NCBI GenBank assembly: GCA_949361645.1
Contig: OX442434.1
Location: 1,439,575 to 1,503,574, forward strand
DNA: 64,000 nucleotides
From: Spongilla lacustris
Lineage: Eukaryota > Porifera > Demospongiae > Spongillida > Spongillidae
Direction: 5' to 3'
Shown: positions 13,809 through 26,320 of the stretch, in pieces
Position numbering within the stretch: the stretch's first letter is position 1
Layout of the letters: every line of letters starts with the position of its first letter
The notes under the pieces: model-generated
The model's input: the letters and a program-made list of their open reading frames with translations, nothing else
Told to the model about the DNA's origin: nothing
Database searches by the model: none
Translations under genes and position numbers: made by a program

Positions 13809-15193
13809 ATGGACCAGGAAGAAAAAAGTAGAAGGCGACATTCAGCTGAGGACCTACGCTTTCAACTAAAATCGGCCGAAAGCCAAACGGTCGAAGTATT
13901 CGTGGCATATGCGCGGGAGAGCTCCGTCCGTCCCAGGGACCAGCCAGCCAGCGCAGATGAGCCGACTGGTGTTAGAGCTGTAGCCGTACGCCCATGCGAA
14001 CTTAATATTGCGTTGGTGGATGCCACCATCCCTGAGGTTCCCTCGCCTCCCCTGATTTCCCCGACCAGTGTGGTGGACAGCGCTCTCCAAGCCGCAGGGG
14101 TCTGCACCAGGCCACGAAGCTTGTCCACATCTCAAGTAAGTAGTACGTGTTTGTGCCACTGTGGTAGTATCCGTACAACGGTAGAAATCCGTACAACGGT
14201 ACAAAGTAATAGCGGCGCCATAATCCTTTACATGTACGAGTTTTTAAAATTGAAGTTAGATTTCTTCTTTCCTGTCTCTCACAGTGTGTTTTGGTTGGAA
14301 GCGTCGAAACAACGCCCTGCGTTAGGTCGTCGGTGGCTGACGCCCAAGAAGTGGCGCGAAGACTAATAATGATCGGGGATTCTCTCGACACATCCTCAAT
14401 GGAAAATCTCCTGGAAGCGGCTAACGCGGGCGTGCCTCTGCAGGAAATTGTAGCACCCGTAATACGAGAACTCACATGGGAAAACGTAGTAAAGCTCTTT
14501 CGGACCGCGTATCGGCTGATAGAACAGCACTACAGCGGCACCAAACCGACCGATGATGGATGGTGGGCGGTATTCGACGAACTATGGAGCGTGATACTCA
14601 CCCACGTGAGTCGCTGGATTCTGCAAAGAGGAGGATGGGTAAGAGGGATTATTATCTACATGTAGAGCGAGGCGTTGTGCGCCTGTTTATTTATTTTATT
14701 TATTTTATTTATTTTATTTATTTTATTTATTTTATTTATTTTATTTATTTTATTTATTTTATTTATTTTATGTTATTTTTCTCGCCTGCAGTCAGCTCTG
14801 CTTAGTGCGTCTCCTCCAGCTCATCGCCACAACCCTCCTGACTATCACGACACCCCTCCTACCAGTCCTAGAAACCGCGTTCGTATGTACAGCATCTCGG
14901 AGAGTGGTGTGCTCCTTGAGGATGAAGAGATAGCAAGCAGGTCCTTTGAATCATCACCAGATAGCCACTTCCAGGACAGCGGTGTGTTGCTTGATGGCTC
15001 GCATGGTGCACTTGACACACAGGGGCGGGATGACCTCACCTCGCCAGTCCACTTCCTGAGACACCGCTCTCGGAGCTTGCCGCCCAATCGCAGGGAGAGG
15101 AGGAGGAGCTTAAGACAATCCCTGGACAGTACCTTTGTTTTCAGAGGCGCCATTATGGTTTATCATGCTGTGGTGGAATTACTGCAAAAATGA
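13809..15193 (+). CDS. BCL-2-like protein A with Ser/Arg-rich tail
   Basis: Three exons, 13809-14135, 14285-14638 and 14792-15193, all phase 0, give 360 residues. Exon 2 carries the BCL-2 core: a BH3-like segment ARRLIMIGDSLD (residues 133-144), a BH1-like helix at about 171-190 (LTWENVVKLFRTAYRL, lacking the usual NWGR), and BH2 RWILQRGGW (219-227). The intron falls exactly after the GGW codon, as is known for BAX-type genes. Exon 1 (residues 1-109) is Pro/Ser/Arg-rich, with RRRHSAED, SPPLISP and RPRSLS. Exon 3 encodes a hydrophilic tail with RSRSLP (319-324) followed by RRERRRS, and no clear membrane anchor. The family regulates apoptosis at mitochondria; whether A promotes or opposes death cannot be read from sequence. 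Genes B and C are paralogs. Confidence 0.82.
14687..14771. repeat. 9-bp AT-rich tandem repeat in intron 2 of gene A
   Basis: TTTATTTTA units repeat about nine times between the donor at 14639 and the acceptor at 14791. Confidence 0.93.
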
Positions 15194-17778
15194 GGCCCAT
15201 CCACTTTTTTTTGGGCATCAAAAGCTATTCACTTACATGAACCTTCCACTCTGATCATCACTGCACAATGCTTGAACAGATAATTAATTACAGGTTACAT
15301 CACACTTACAAGGAACAGAACACGATTACAGGTCACTCACAGCTCCTCCTCCTCATTCCACTCGTCCCATCATCAATGCTGCCATTTCACTTGCCAGAAA
15401 ACTGCAAACTTTCTTTTTGTTTTGTAATACTGTCATGTTTGCTTCTTGTATAAATTGCTGCATATCTTTGCTACCATTGTAGACAATTGATGAATGAAAT
15501 AGTATAGTAACCCAACCCAGGGTGTACATGCAGAGTACTGGTGTAACCCCAGGGTGTACATGCAGAGTACTGGTGTAACCCCAGGGTGTACATGCAGAGT
15601 ACTGATATAGACTCTCAGTTGCATGTGATACATCGCCCTACCTGTGTGAAAGGGTAACTAATAGTCTCTGGTATCCCATAATACCTGACACCAGGGATGG
15701 AGATATGATGTGTGTGATGACCACCCTGATAAACAATGTGCCGTAAACAATTACTGAGTGATGCAGAGATATGCTATGTGTGCATCTCCTCCCTCCTCCC
15801 CCCCCCCCCCCCACACACACACACATTCAAAGGTTTCCAGGGACCTTTGTGGTTCTGATTGGTTGGCCTGATTATGCGTGTGGGCCTGTTCACATGCACT
15901 TATCTGGAAGTGGCTCCTCTGAGGAGCCCCAGATCTCTGTCTCTTGAGTTGGGGGGGGGGGGGGGGGGGGGGGGGATGACAGGTGAATTTGCACTATATG
16001 TGTGGGTGTTTATTTGCACCATGTGTATAAAATGTCTATAGTGGAATGGCACACAACACACAAGCACACACACACACATTCACACCATTTCAGTAGTGAC
16101 CTCTGCCATAATTACCGAGCTTATCTTAGCTTACAATTCCACCCAAATCCTCCTTTCCCCAAATCCACATATATTTTCGTGCATGTATCACTTCACACAC
16201 TGAACCCACAGGCACAAGCCTTAGTACCTGGCTAGAAATAAATTAGAGAAGAATGTTGTGGTGGGGGTGGTTGCATTGCGCAATGTGTAAGTATGAAAGC
16301 AGTAGTTGCTATGGAGTTTATTTACAGGAAGATGCTATTGCCTAATCATGACATCCTCACATCTCTTTATGACCTCTGCTGTCCCCTCCTCACCCCCAAA
16401 ACCCAAATCTTATTTACCTCTTCACCTTAATATCTCACAAAGAAGTGGGAGTCCCACACTACACAAAGCACAAAACTGGTAGCTATGGCAGCACTAAAAT
16501 TCAAAGCCATGGGTTGTGAAATGTTTTTGGGTCACAACAAATGTACAGCAGATATCATTAGATATTCATTAATCTTGTCTCTTCTTTCCTTGCAATGTGG
16601 CCCGATTTGGATACTCTGATGTCTTGCGGCTTTGCAACACAATACCCTTGTGTCAGTGAGTACTACAAAGTACACCATACACACCACCATCAAAGATTGC
16701 GGCCTGGTGTTCCAACCCCCCCAGCTGCACACAGTGACCTTCACCCACTTTTCTCAGAGGACCAGCTGCATCAACATACATGCAGGATACAAGAAAGCCA
16801 TACAAAATGCAGTTAAAAAGAATTTCCATCCCTTGATGTGTCCCCAGGTAACCTCTAATTATGACATCCAGCTATGTGATATGTAAAACAAAAAAGCTGT
16901 CACTACACATAGTGTGATGCAATGTGGTTTCAAGCTTCATTGAGAACATCTTGATTTCCCATAGTTACATATACATGTTGTATACATAGAAGGGTGGTGA
17001 TGAAAGGGTGCTAGTTTTTCTTCATGTCCATGGGAAAGAAAATCAGGTAAAGGTGGTTAACTCAATCTCCTAAGTGTATGCTACATACACCACACCTGTT
17101 CTGAGGTGCTCCATGAAACTGAGAGCAAGGGGACGAAGCCATGTGTATTCGTTCCCTCCCCCTTGATACTTTCACTGATTCCTCCTCCCCCCTCCCTTGA
17201 TGTTAGGGAGATGCTAGGCAAGGGTTGTCCATTCCACACTTCTCTAGTGATGTAACAATATCAATATTTATACAATTCACACACACGCGACACGCATCAG
17301 TGAGCAGTTCCCATTGGAATATTTTAAAGGTGGACTCCATATCCACCTCAACATATTAACAGGGATATATACAAAGATCACAGCAATGAATATACATAGT
17401 ATAAATATATCAGCTTTATGAAACAAAAAGATACAAAAAAAAGTGCAGTGACGCCGCACACCCAACAGAAGGCAAGTACAACCTTTGGTTGTAGCAAGGA
17501 CAGCCATCTTTGCTGGATTCAACAATGTCCACTTAGGTTGTTTGCTGCTTTAGGTACTTAGAAACATCTGTGTGTGTTGTTTTTAGAATTCCAAAACCTG
17601 TCTGTCAAAGAGAAAAGTGTGAGTGTTGATGAGGATGCTTTGTTCAGTGGTGTTGCTTGGCTGTTGACTTTTAGATTACAAGTCAGTTAGGACAGCTGTT
17701 TTGTCGTTAAGCGTTTGGGCACGTCATTGTGGTGAAGGGGAAAGAGATAGGTCCAGTTCACAACGGGTTATGTCGTAT
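15194..17778. other. intergenic spacer between convergent genes A and B
   Basis: Holds three copies of a 32-bp repeat (15505-15605), a poly-C run near 15799 and a poly-G run at about 15951-15975. The 3' UTRs of A and B must lie here. No coding exon was recognised. Confidence 0.6.
15505..15605. repeat. 32-bp tandem repeat, three copies
   Basis: Three nearly identical units containing CCCAGGGTGTACATGCAGAG and TACTGGTGTAAC. Confidence 0.92.
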
Positions 17779-19218
17779 TTAGTCACCTAGGTAACAGGCC
17801 ACTGTGGAATACGCTGTCAAGGCAATCTGGCTTGTGCGTGATATTCCTCTCCTCTCCCTCCTGGAGGCTGGAAGGCTGCCGGAGCGGAACCTATCAAAGT
17901 GTGAGTCTCCACTTGCTGTGGTTGGTACAGGTATGGCTGCACTTGCTTGACCCACACGCGACGTTCCCGTAGTGACTGCTGCCTCCACAAAAATTTCACA
18001 CCATCCTTCTTGTGAGTCATGTGCAGGGGATGTGGTTGGGTTCCCATGGGATGGGGAGGAGGAGCACAGCTCACATGCACTCCTGGTCTCCCAAGACGTC
18101 GGTGTAAACTCTCCATCCTCTGACAGGCTGAAAACACGACTCTTTGTTTTTGTTAACGTGGCAGGGCTTGATGGAGGGCTCTCAGCAAATGAGTTCCCTC
18201 GACTTCTAATGGTTGCAACAAGTGCAGCCTGCAGTAGAAGAAGGGGGGGGGGGGGGGGGGGGTACAGTGAGTGGCATTGCATGTGTTAATTTAATATTCA
18301 CCGTGTGCATGTAGACACTAATACTAACCACGTGGTGGGCGTACCAAACCACACGTCTGGTATAAGTGTGCAGCGTGCCAATGCGTGCAATGGGGGTCGG
18401 CTTACCCATCCGCCGTTGGAGCAGATCCAGCGGGTGACTCTGGTGATAGTTTGGTCCATCAACTCCTGGAAGAGGTCCCAGCGCCTGTCATGTGCGACGC
18501 TTGGCTTGTTCCCGAACACGGTGACGAGCTCGCGTATAAGCTGGTGCAACAGAACGAAAATCTGGAAAACCCGCGACAGAGAAAGGTTCGCCGTGAGAGT
18601 GTTGAGTAGGGTACGGAGGTGCGCAGAGTCGGCGTCAGGAGATGGCTGCGGTGATGCAATTATCGTGGTCAAGTCTCTAAGCGTCGCCTCACTGATCGTG
18701 TTTTGGTAGGTATCTCCCATCCTCTGCAACCTTCTCGCAATGACCTTGGCGAATTCGGTGACATCTTCTTGACAACGCAAAACGGCAACCTGCAAAGGAG
18801 AGAGAAGCGATAGAGCGTATATCAGCCGGGGTAAAGTTAAAACACACGTCTCGAACAGCAAGGTCGTGCGTCGAATAATAACTAAATAAGCAGCAGCTGC
18901 AGCAGCTACACTGTTTAAGCTTACCTCCGCTTGCACGTCCGCTGCGGATTTCTCCTCGCGCCTCCGGCCCGCTGCAGATCCGCTTCGCGGGACTCCTACG
19001 CTAGCGACGTCTCCTCCCACCTCCAAGTCAAGGGACCTTGGACGTGCGTCGCAAGGGACCGTGGCCTGATGCCTGTGAGCGCTCAGCATCTTGGATCGAT
19101 CCTGAAGCACTTCTACGAGCACTGCCGCTGTAGTGTCCTTGGTTTGCTGTTCCGCTAGTAAAATGTCGTCGTCCGAGCTAACCCTTCTAAACGTGTTCTT
19201 GACTGTACGCGTTGCCAT
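17779..19218 (-). CDS. BCL-2-like protein B with Ser/Arg-rich tail
   Basis: Minus-strand exons 19218-18925, 18789-18406 and 18228-17779, all phase 0, encode 375 residues. Exon 2 has a good BH3 motif, ARRLQRMGDTYQ (117-128), a BH1-position helix at about 167-186 (LSLSRVFQIFVLLHQL, without NWGR), and BH2 RWICSNGGW (218-226). An intron follows GGW, as in A and C. Exon 1 carries RPRSLD (59-64). Exon 3 holds SRVFSLSEDGEF, matching NRVRMYSISESG of gene A, and RSGSLPASRRERR (341-353), matching RSRSLPPNRRERR of A. These matches make A and B clear paralogs. No strong C-terminal anchor is visible. A poly-G tract lies just inside intron 2 (18243-18262). Gene B is convergent with A; apoptosis regulation is inferred from the BH motifs. 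Confidence 0.82.
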
Positions 19219-19679
19219 ATCGTTAAGAACTCCACATAATCGAACCTTTCCTTTATATGGCCAAAAACCGGATGTTTACAGTTCCGACATCTTTTTTTTT
19301 TTTGTACATGTATTTTGGTTTTTTGTTTTTTTTGTTTGGCTTTTGGACCAGGTGCAATGCTACGTTACATGTGTGAGTTGGCATTGCGTATTCATGACCC
19401 CCTCCCTCCGACTTCACACCTCCTCCCCAGGCTACTTTTGGCTTTCTCCCATTCTTTTTTCCCCCTGTATTTGTGAGGGTAATGTACATTGTATCTTCCC
19501 TGTTTAAGTGATGTTTATCACATCACCCACACACCATTTAACACTTGGAAAGATGTTTGTGCTGACACCAGGGAGTGTTAACTGCCTTTTAAAAACCTGC
19601 TAAGTCTAGACAGCACAGGTTATATCATCCATCTAATCAGCACATAAATACGTGGCTGTGTATGGATGGATGGCAAGCA

Positions 19680-19930
19680 TGTATGTGTATGTAGTATGTA
19701 TGTATGTACATGTATATGTGTGTATGTAGTATGTATGTATGTACATATATATGTGTGTATGTATGTATGTATGTACATGTATATGTGTGTATGTAGTATG
19801 TATGTATGTACATGTATATGTGTGTATGTAGTATGTACATGTATCATTATGTATGTATTTATGCATGTATGTATGTATGTACGTATGTGTGTATGTATGT
19901 ATGTATGTATGTATGTATGTGTGTGTGTGT
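19680..19930. repeat. (GTAT)n degenerate microsatellite
   Basis: GTAT/GTAC-rich tract with a roughly 60-bp periodicity of GTACATGTATATGTGTGTAT blocks. Confidence 0.92.
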
Positions 19931-21233
19931 AGATGCACACTTATAAGAGCATTATTTTAATGGAGGACTGGGGGTTGTTTTGAGATCCAAGCTGCAGCTT
20001 AACATATGTTGGGTCTTGATACTCGCTAATGACCAGCCAAATAAATTCAACTATGCTGTTATTACTGTTCTGTCATGGCAACTAGTGAAGCCTTTAGCCT
20101 CAGCCCTACTTATGATAGCTATTCGATTTAAGTGGTGGTTTAATCCTGATGTACATGTAGAGGATGATGCAGTTTAGAAGGGAAATTTGCATAAATTGGA
20201 ATGGTGCCATGTATCAATACGAATCCACCATAGATATAACCATTTGACATGGTCCATTACCATAGTTACAGTAATGTTACCATAGTTACAGTATTTGTGT
20301 CTACTTTCAATATTTCATGCACAGCTGATATTACCCAAACACCTAGTGATTTATGCTTTTTTGTTCTGGCATAACTACCTTGCAAAATTGAGATATGGAG
20401 TTATGCATGTAATTGCCTGATTTTGTGCCATTGTTGTGTGGCTTTTAAAAAACACAAAACATCTTGGTGAAATGCGCATATGTATGCAATAACATCCATA
20501 CAGCAAGCAAATGCCCTCACACAACAACACATGGGCATATAGTAAGAACCTATGCATACACCAGCACAAAGGCACACATACACATACACCAGCAGTGGCC
20601 AGTCAATCAGGTGTTATCTATTGTGCAACACTTTTTTTTTTTTTTTTTTAAATAAGAGGTGTTTTGACTATGTATAATGCATTCATTAACTACGCTATGA
20701 CTTGTTTCCATGGAGATTGTTTGCTTTGTCTGCATGAAAACCTACTTTGTGTATGCATCTTTATGTAGGCGACTGTGGAACAGTTTGTCATACAAAGAGA
20801 CAACACACTTGCTGCACACAGATGTGCAGAAGCATGTGCACACATATGTGCATGTATGTGCACACACACATGTAGAACAAACATTCACATTCACACACAC
20901 ACACAGACCAGAGACACCCAAGTATGCTGTTCTTAACAGTGAAAGTGAGCACCAAAACCAAATAGATATTATGTGTGGCAGTTTGTACTTGGGGTGGTTG
21001 GGGTGGTGGGGTAGGGGTGGGGTCACACCTGTTATCATGATTCTGTTATGTGGGGTCTGTAGGGTTTCTTGGCTGTTTGTTTGTATACATGATGTGTGGG
21101 CCCCCACATGGTTGATGTGTACCCCCCCCCCCCCCCCCCCATGGCTATTGCTTGCAGGCTCCTGTGGAATTGGTTGGATCACTTCAGGCAAGATATGTGG
21201 CTTCACACTATGCACTCCGCTCTGCACACCCCC

Positions 21234-21945
21234 TCTAATGTATCACTGACACACCCCCTCTAATGTATCACTGACACACCCCCTCTAATGTATCACTGAC
21301 ACACCCCCTCTAATGTATCACTGACACACCCCCTCTAATGTATCACTGACACACCCCCTCTAATGTATCACTGACACACCCCCTCTAATGTATCACTGAC
21401 ACACCCCCTCTAATGTATCACTGACACACCCCCTCTAATGTATCACTGACACACCCCCTCTAATGTATCACTGACACACCCCCTCTAATGTATCACTGAC
21501 ACACCCCCTCTAATGTATCACTGACACACCCCCTCTAATGTATCACTGACACACCCCCTCTAATGTATCACTGACACACCCCCTCTAATGTATCACTGAC
21601 ACACCCCCTCTAATGTATCACTGACACACCCCCTCTAATGTATCACTGACACACCCCCTCTAATGTATCACTGACACACCCCCTCTAATGATCACTGACA
21701 CACACCCTCTAATGTATCACTGACACACACCCTCTAATGTATCACTGACACACCCCCTCTAATGTATCACTGACACACCCCCTCTAATGTATCACTGACA
21801 CACCCCCTCTAATGTATCACTGACACACACCCTCTAATGTATCACTGACACACCCCTCTAATGTATCACTGATACACCCCTCTAATGTATCACTGACACA
21901 CCCCTCTAATGTATCACTGACACACCCTCTAATGTGACACACACC
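21234..21945. repeat. 25-bp satellite, about 28 copies
   Basis: The unit CTAATGTATCACTGACACAC plus CCCCT repeats head to tail with almost no substitutions over the first 440 bp. Indels and substitutions appear only toward the right end. There are no spacers, so it is not a CRISPR array. Confidence 0.97.
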
Positions 21946-22489
21946 CTTGATCAGGGAACCATTTTTTCAAAGAACAAAGTATGCTCAGCAGTGTCTGCAT
22001 GGGAAGGTGAAAAAAAAAAACCATTGGCACCAGATGTGGTGAGTCCTTTTAGGCAAAACGCTGTTGCTTAGCAACAGAAAAAAATAAGCAACAGCAAAAG
22101 TATACATTCACACTGTGCCTGGGGGCATACAGATAATTTAATGAGTGCTTTTTTTGTATGTAAGCATTAGATGTATGTGTACGTACATGTAGTGTGTACA
22201 TGTACATACATGTGGTGACACAGACCACATCTATGCCGTGACACCAACAATCGTTTATAATAAGGTGATAACAGGCCAATCTTCTCAAACATCGGATTCA
22301 TGATAAATGAAGTGGCTGATTTCCATATAATTCCAGCATTGCAGTTAATCCTATTAAATAAAAGACATGTCGCTATCACTGATCACTCCATATTTTCTCA
22401 TCTACATTGTTGACGGTTCTCAATGACTCTCAACTCCATGATTCTGACCAAGAGAATCGGAATGTGCTCTTTTAGTTATCGCGAACGTT

Positions 22490-22543
22490 TTACGTCACAT
22501 TTTGCGTTAAAATCTCGTCCGGCCAGATAGACATGTTACGTCA
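22490..22543. promoter_or_regulatory. paired CRE/ATF-like sites upstream of gene C
   Basis: Two copies of TTACGTCA (the complement of TGACGTAA), at 22490-22497 and 22536-22543, lie 102-156 bp upstream of the gene C ATG. Two identical 8-mers 46 bp apart is notable, but function is inferred from motif and position only. Confidence 0.42.
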
Positions 22544-22645
22544 CGATATCAAATCGTCTGGTGATACAATAATACATGTAGGCAGCTCCTCCTCTAACTT
22601 GGAATTAGAAGGGTAAAAAAGGGCTTCATATGTATTTGAAATCCC

Positions 22646-23716
22646 ATGGCTACACAAAAGGAGCTGACTGAAAAAGTATTTAAGGAGTTTGTGAAAGACC
22701 AAAGTCGCAACTGTCACTGTGGCGCTCAAGTCCAACTCGTGCGACCAAGGACGTTATCACTGCAAGAGCGTGCACAGCTGCCGACGCAAGTTGAGGAGGT
22801 CGAATCGCCCCCCCTTCTATCTCCGGATTTAGCCCCCAGGTCGCAAAGCGATCCCCACTGCCAGGTGGTGCTGAACGTCAGCGCACGTGCGGTAAGTCCC
22901 CCGCGCCCTCACAGAAATGCCACACACTACTACATGCGACACACCGTGGCCAGTTTAATGTTGAAGCAAACATACGCGCGCGCGCACAAACACACACACA
23001 CCACCACCACCACTACCACATGTAGGCATACTGGTTAAAAATGAAAGGATATTTTTGATAGCATCACCTTTGTAGTAACACAATTTGTTTTGGTTCAGTA
23101 GTTTATAATATGTGCTAATTGTTCTATCCTCCCAAACCTTATAAGCTTTTTTAGAGTTACACATTACGAATTTCTTGGAACGCAGTTTCAATTTGATTGG
23201 TACCCTACGTTTAGGAATTGATTAGACTGTAATGATAGAAAAAAACCAGCAAAGTGCACGATCAGTTTAATTTGTTGCCATCACAAAAAAGGGGGTTGGG
23301 CAGAGGCCCAGACCTCCAGGACCCCTCAAGCCTTGTACTGGAGCAGTTATGCCAACGTATACACAGCTACTCAGTATGACTGCATCATGCCATATCTGTT
23401 CACAGCGTGCCATGAGCGATGAACAAATGGTGACCAATGTGGTGAAGAGGTTGAAGGTAGTTGCAGGCAAGATAGACAAGAGTTCATGTCATCAGAGCTT
23501 GACCTTGGCTGGGCTAGTGCCATCACTGTCTGACAGACATCTCAGCTGGGAGGGTGTGGCTGAACTGTTCACGACCATATTCAATGTGCTTAGGGAGCGT
23601 GCAAGGGTGAACCCTAGATGTGACCTTGATGAAGGTGAAATAAGGGCTGTTTTCGCGGTCGTCTCTCTTGTCAGTGACTGGGTGTGCAAAAATGGCGGAT
23701 GGGTGAGTGAGCCATG

Positions 23717-23757
<41 letters not shown>

Positions 23758-24869
23758 ACAATAAATACACACCCAATACACACAATATGCATAGTACATA
23801 AACACAATATACATGTACATGCATACACATACCGCACATCTATTGAAGCCATGACCTCATCTGCTGTCCCCATGTATGACCGTTGTCCTTGAATAGGACA
23901 GAATGCCGTTACTTTATGTGTGTATCTGCATCTGTGTGTGCATCCGGGGGGGGGGGGGGGGCTTTCTGATTTGCCTGCCTTCATTATCCACCCATATTGC
24001 TTATTACTTATAAATGGACCTTTCCATGATACAACTGTTGGCATGGTGATTAGTGGCAATCACCATTTTTCTCTGGTAGGCAACTTGCCAGTACTTTACA
24101 AAGCTCCATCAGCCCCGATCTTATTTATGGCAGGGATTCTTACACATGGGTGCTAAAATATACATGGTGTAGAGTGTTGAGTCTTGTCCTGAACATAGGA
24201 CTTTTGGTATGCATAAATGTTTCTCCCAAACATTGGAAGATACTGTGCAATGGGAAAGGAAGGACATAAAGCAAGAATTGATGCAAACCAAAAGTCCATA
24301 CCATATTCACTCAAATACAAACCACGGTTTGTAATAAAGACCAAAATGGTACCCTGAGCTGTTATTTTGACTTCTTGGCCAAGGAGTGAAAGAACATATC
24401 ATTATGCTATGTATGTCCATGGATGGCAGATTAGTTCACAGCATTAAAGGTGTTAAATTTGCAGTAAGCATTACAGAGAAATGCGATGTTTTGTAGCTAC
24501 ATCAAATGGTCTTTACTACAAACCGCGGTTTGTATTTGAGTGAATACGGTATGTCAGTGAGTCACAGTACAGAAGGACCACAAGACGTAACCCTCTAAAT
24601 ATCCTTGCCAATAATAACTTTGTGTCCCAAAAGTTATGCAGATCGTTTAGAAAAACTCTATGAAAGCACATGGTTGCCATGGGAACTATCTCACCATCAG
24701 ACACTTACAGTTGTCTGTAGCTGTGCTTTGTACCAGTACAAATGCAAGTCTTGTGCACTGGGAGTTAAACTGTCATATACCATAGCTAGCCAGCTATGTT
24801 ACATGGCACTCTATTCCTCATAGTACCAATGTGGTGTGTGTGTGCCTGTGTGTGTATGTGTGTGTATGT

Positions 24870-24906
<37 letters not shown>

Positions 24907-25817
24907 GTGCACTTCACTATAAGTAAAGATGATGCACCCGTTGTCACCATGGTGATGGTGCAAGTATTATACTCAATATGTGGCAATACATGATTGGTTC
25001 ATCACATGTAGTGTCTGGCCCGTTATCACCTTCCATTCTAGTGCTGTGCATGTGTGACGTTTGGAAGAGCAGGAATTCTAGACACATTACTTTAGTATGA
25101 ATAATGTCAGTGGATGCAAGCTTTGCATTGTAATGTGTGGTTGTGTACTGGCTTGGCACAAGAATAGAGGAAAGAATGTATGCAAATGAATTCAATGTGA
25201 TGCTCAGGACAGTCCTCAACAGTACCTAGTACTATTTTTAGCTGCAAAATAGCATGACGTAATATATAGTGATGCAATCACTAAAGCAGTATTATAACAG
25301 CTTACATTTATGCCATGTTGGTAAAAAGATGGTGGGAATTGTTGTACCGTATTGTGTGTTCATGTTTTAGCATTACAGCATGTAGCATGGTGTGATTATG
25401 ATCCCTAAATGGGCCTTCTTTTCTCCCTAGTTGTCCTTCCTGAGTAGTCCCACACTTCCTGCAGACCAGTCCACAAGTCCCCAGACCCAAGATGAGGGTG
25501 CAGTCTCCACCCACTTCCAGCAAGCTGCAGTGGGCACAGCTAAGAGGAACCGTGACATCTCAGGAGCACCAATGATGAGGACAAACCCCCAGAAGATCCC
25601 CCTATCTGTTACGAAGTCGTGTGTTGAGCTGACGCATGGATCACCCAAGGGGTCTCCTGCAGTGTGCCGCAATCGCGCCTGCAGCGATCCAAATGTACCT
25701 CCCCTGAGCCACTGTCCCGCCAAGTTCCTGTATGGACTGGCGAAGGAGCTGTTTGAGATGGCGCGTGAGAGTCTGTGGGATGAGAACGTGTCCCCCTCTC
25801 CAGACTCACAGAATTGA
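22646..25817 (+). CDS. BCL-2-like protein C with degenerate BH3
   Basis: Exons 22646-22891, 23406-23702 and 25431-25817, all phase 0, encode 309 residues. Exon 2 carries BH2 DWVCKNGGW (173-181) ending at the conserved GGW intron, and a BH1-like helix LSWEGVAELFTTIFNVL at about 128-144. The BH3 position reads VVKRLKVVAGKID (94-106), lacking the Gly-Asp pair kept in A and B. Exon 1 carries RPRTLS (33-38), SPPLLSP (54-60) and RSQSDP (65-70). The tail has RNRACSDP (261-268), at the place where A and B have RS.SLP. No membrane segment is visible. Intron 2 (1.7 kb) contains a small inverted-repeat element. Together with A and B this forms a local paralog family; its role in apoptosis is inferred. 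Confidence 0.78.
23716..23755. repeat. (CA)n microsatellite in intron 2 of gene C
   Basis: Short CA tract directly after the exon 2 donor. Confidence 0.9.
24299..24551. mobile_element. MITE-like element with 45-bp inverted ends
   Basis: The left end (24299-24343) begins TACCATATTCACTCAAATAC. The right end (24507-24551) is its reverse complement with about three mismatches. The interior of about 165 bp has no coding capacity. Both ends are bounded by TA, consistent with a TA target-site duplication as in Tc1/mariner-type elements; that class assignment is inference. It sits in intron 2 of gene C. Confidence 0.8.
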
Positions 25818-26320
25818 CCTCATTGATGACTGCACTCAAAATCATTGTCCTTGTGGCAGTGTTCAAATGTAAATGTTGTTCAGTGGCTATCTCTCTCTCT
25901 CCCCCTCCTTCATTGTTTATATGTCTGGGCACAATCTGCACAGTTATAATATTTATGAATTTGTATTGTTCCCCTCCCCCAATCATTGTGTGTTCAGATC
26001 ACATGATATTGTACATTTTAAAATTTATTTTTTAAAAAGAGAGCTCAAGAGGTACAAGTACTTTTAGATAGGGAAAGGAGAACTGTTGTGCTGTGGGTAG
26101 GCTTGGCATGTATTCTTCCTTCTGGCATCCTACCCAGCCTGCAAGTTGAGAAGTCACACACTCTACACTCGATAGCAACTCACACAACACGGGTGCTGAG
26201 CGTGGTGAAATAAAAAATAATAAGCAAAAGCTTGTGTGTCGATTAGATTTGAGCAATACAATTGACTGAATTCATGAGCAACAGAGACTGTACACAAAAG
26301 GGGTGAGGCTGCTAGAGCTG

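Larger units (their letters stand above)
19219..22489. other. intergenic region between genes B and C
   Basis: Contains an ATGT-type microsatellite (19680-19930), a short T tract near 20631, a poly-C run at 21122-21140, and the 25-bp satellite at 21234-21945. No coding exon was recognised. The start regions of the divergent genes B and C lie at its two ends. Confidence 0.6.

Noticed and set aside
21234..21945. Possible CRISPR-like array
   Set aside because: The 25-bp units are directly adjacent with no unique spacers, and the DNA is eukaryotic.
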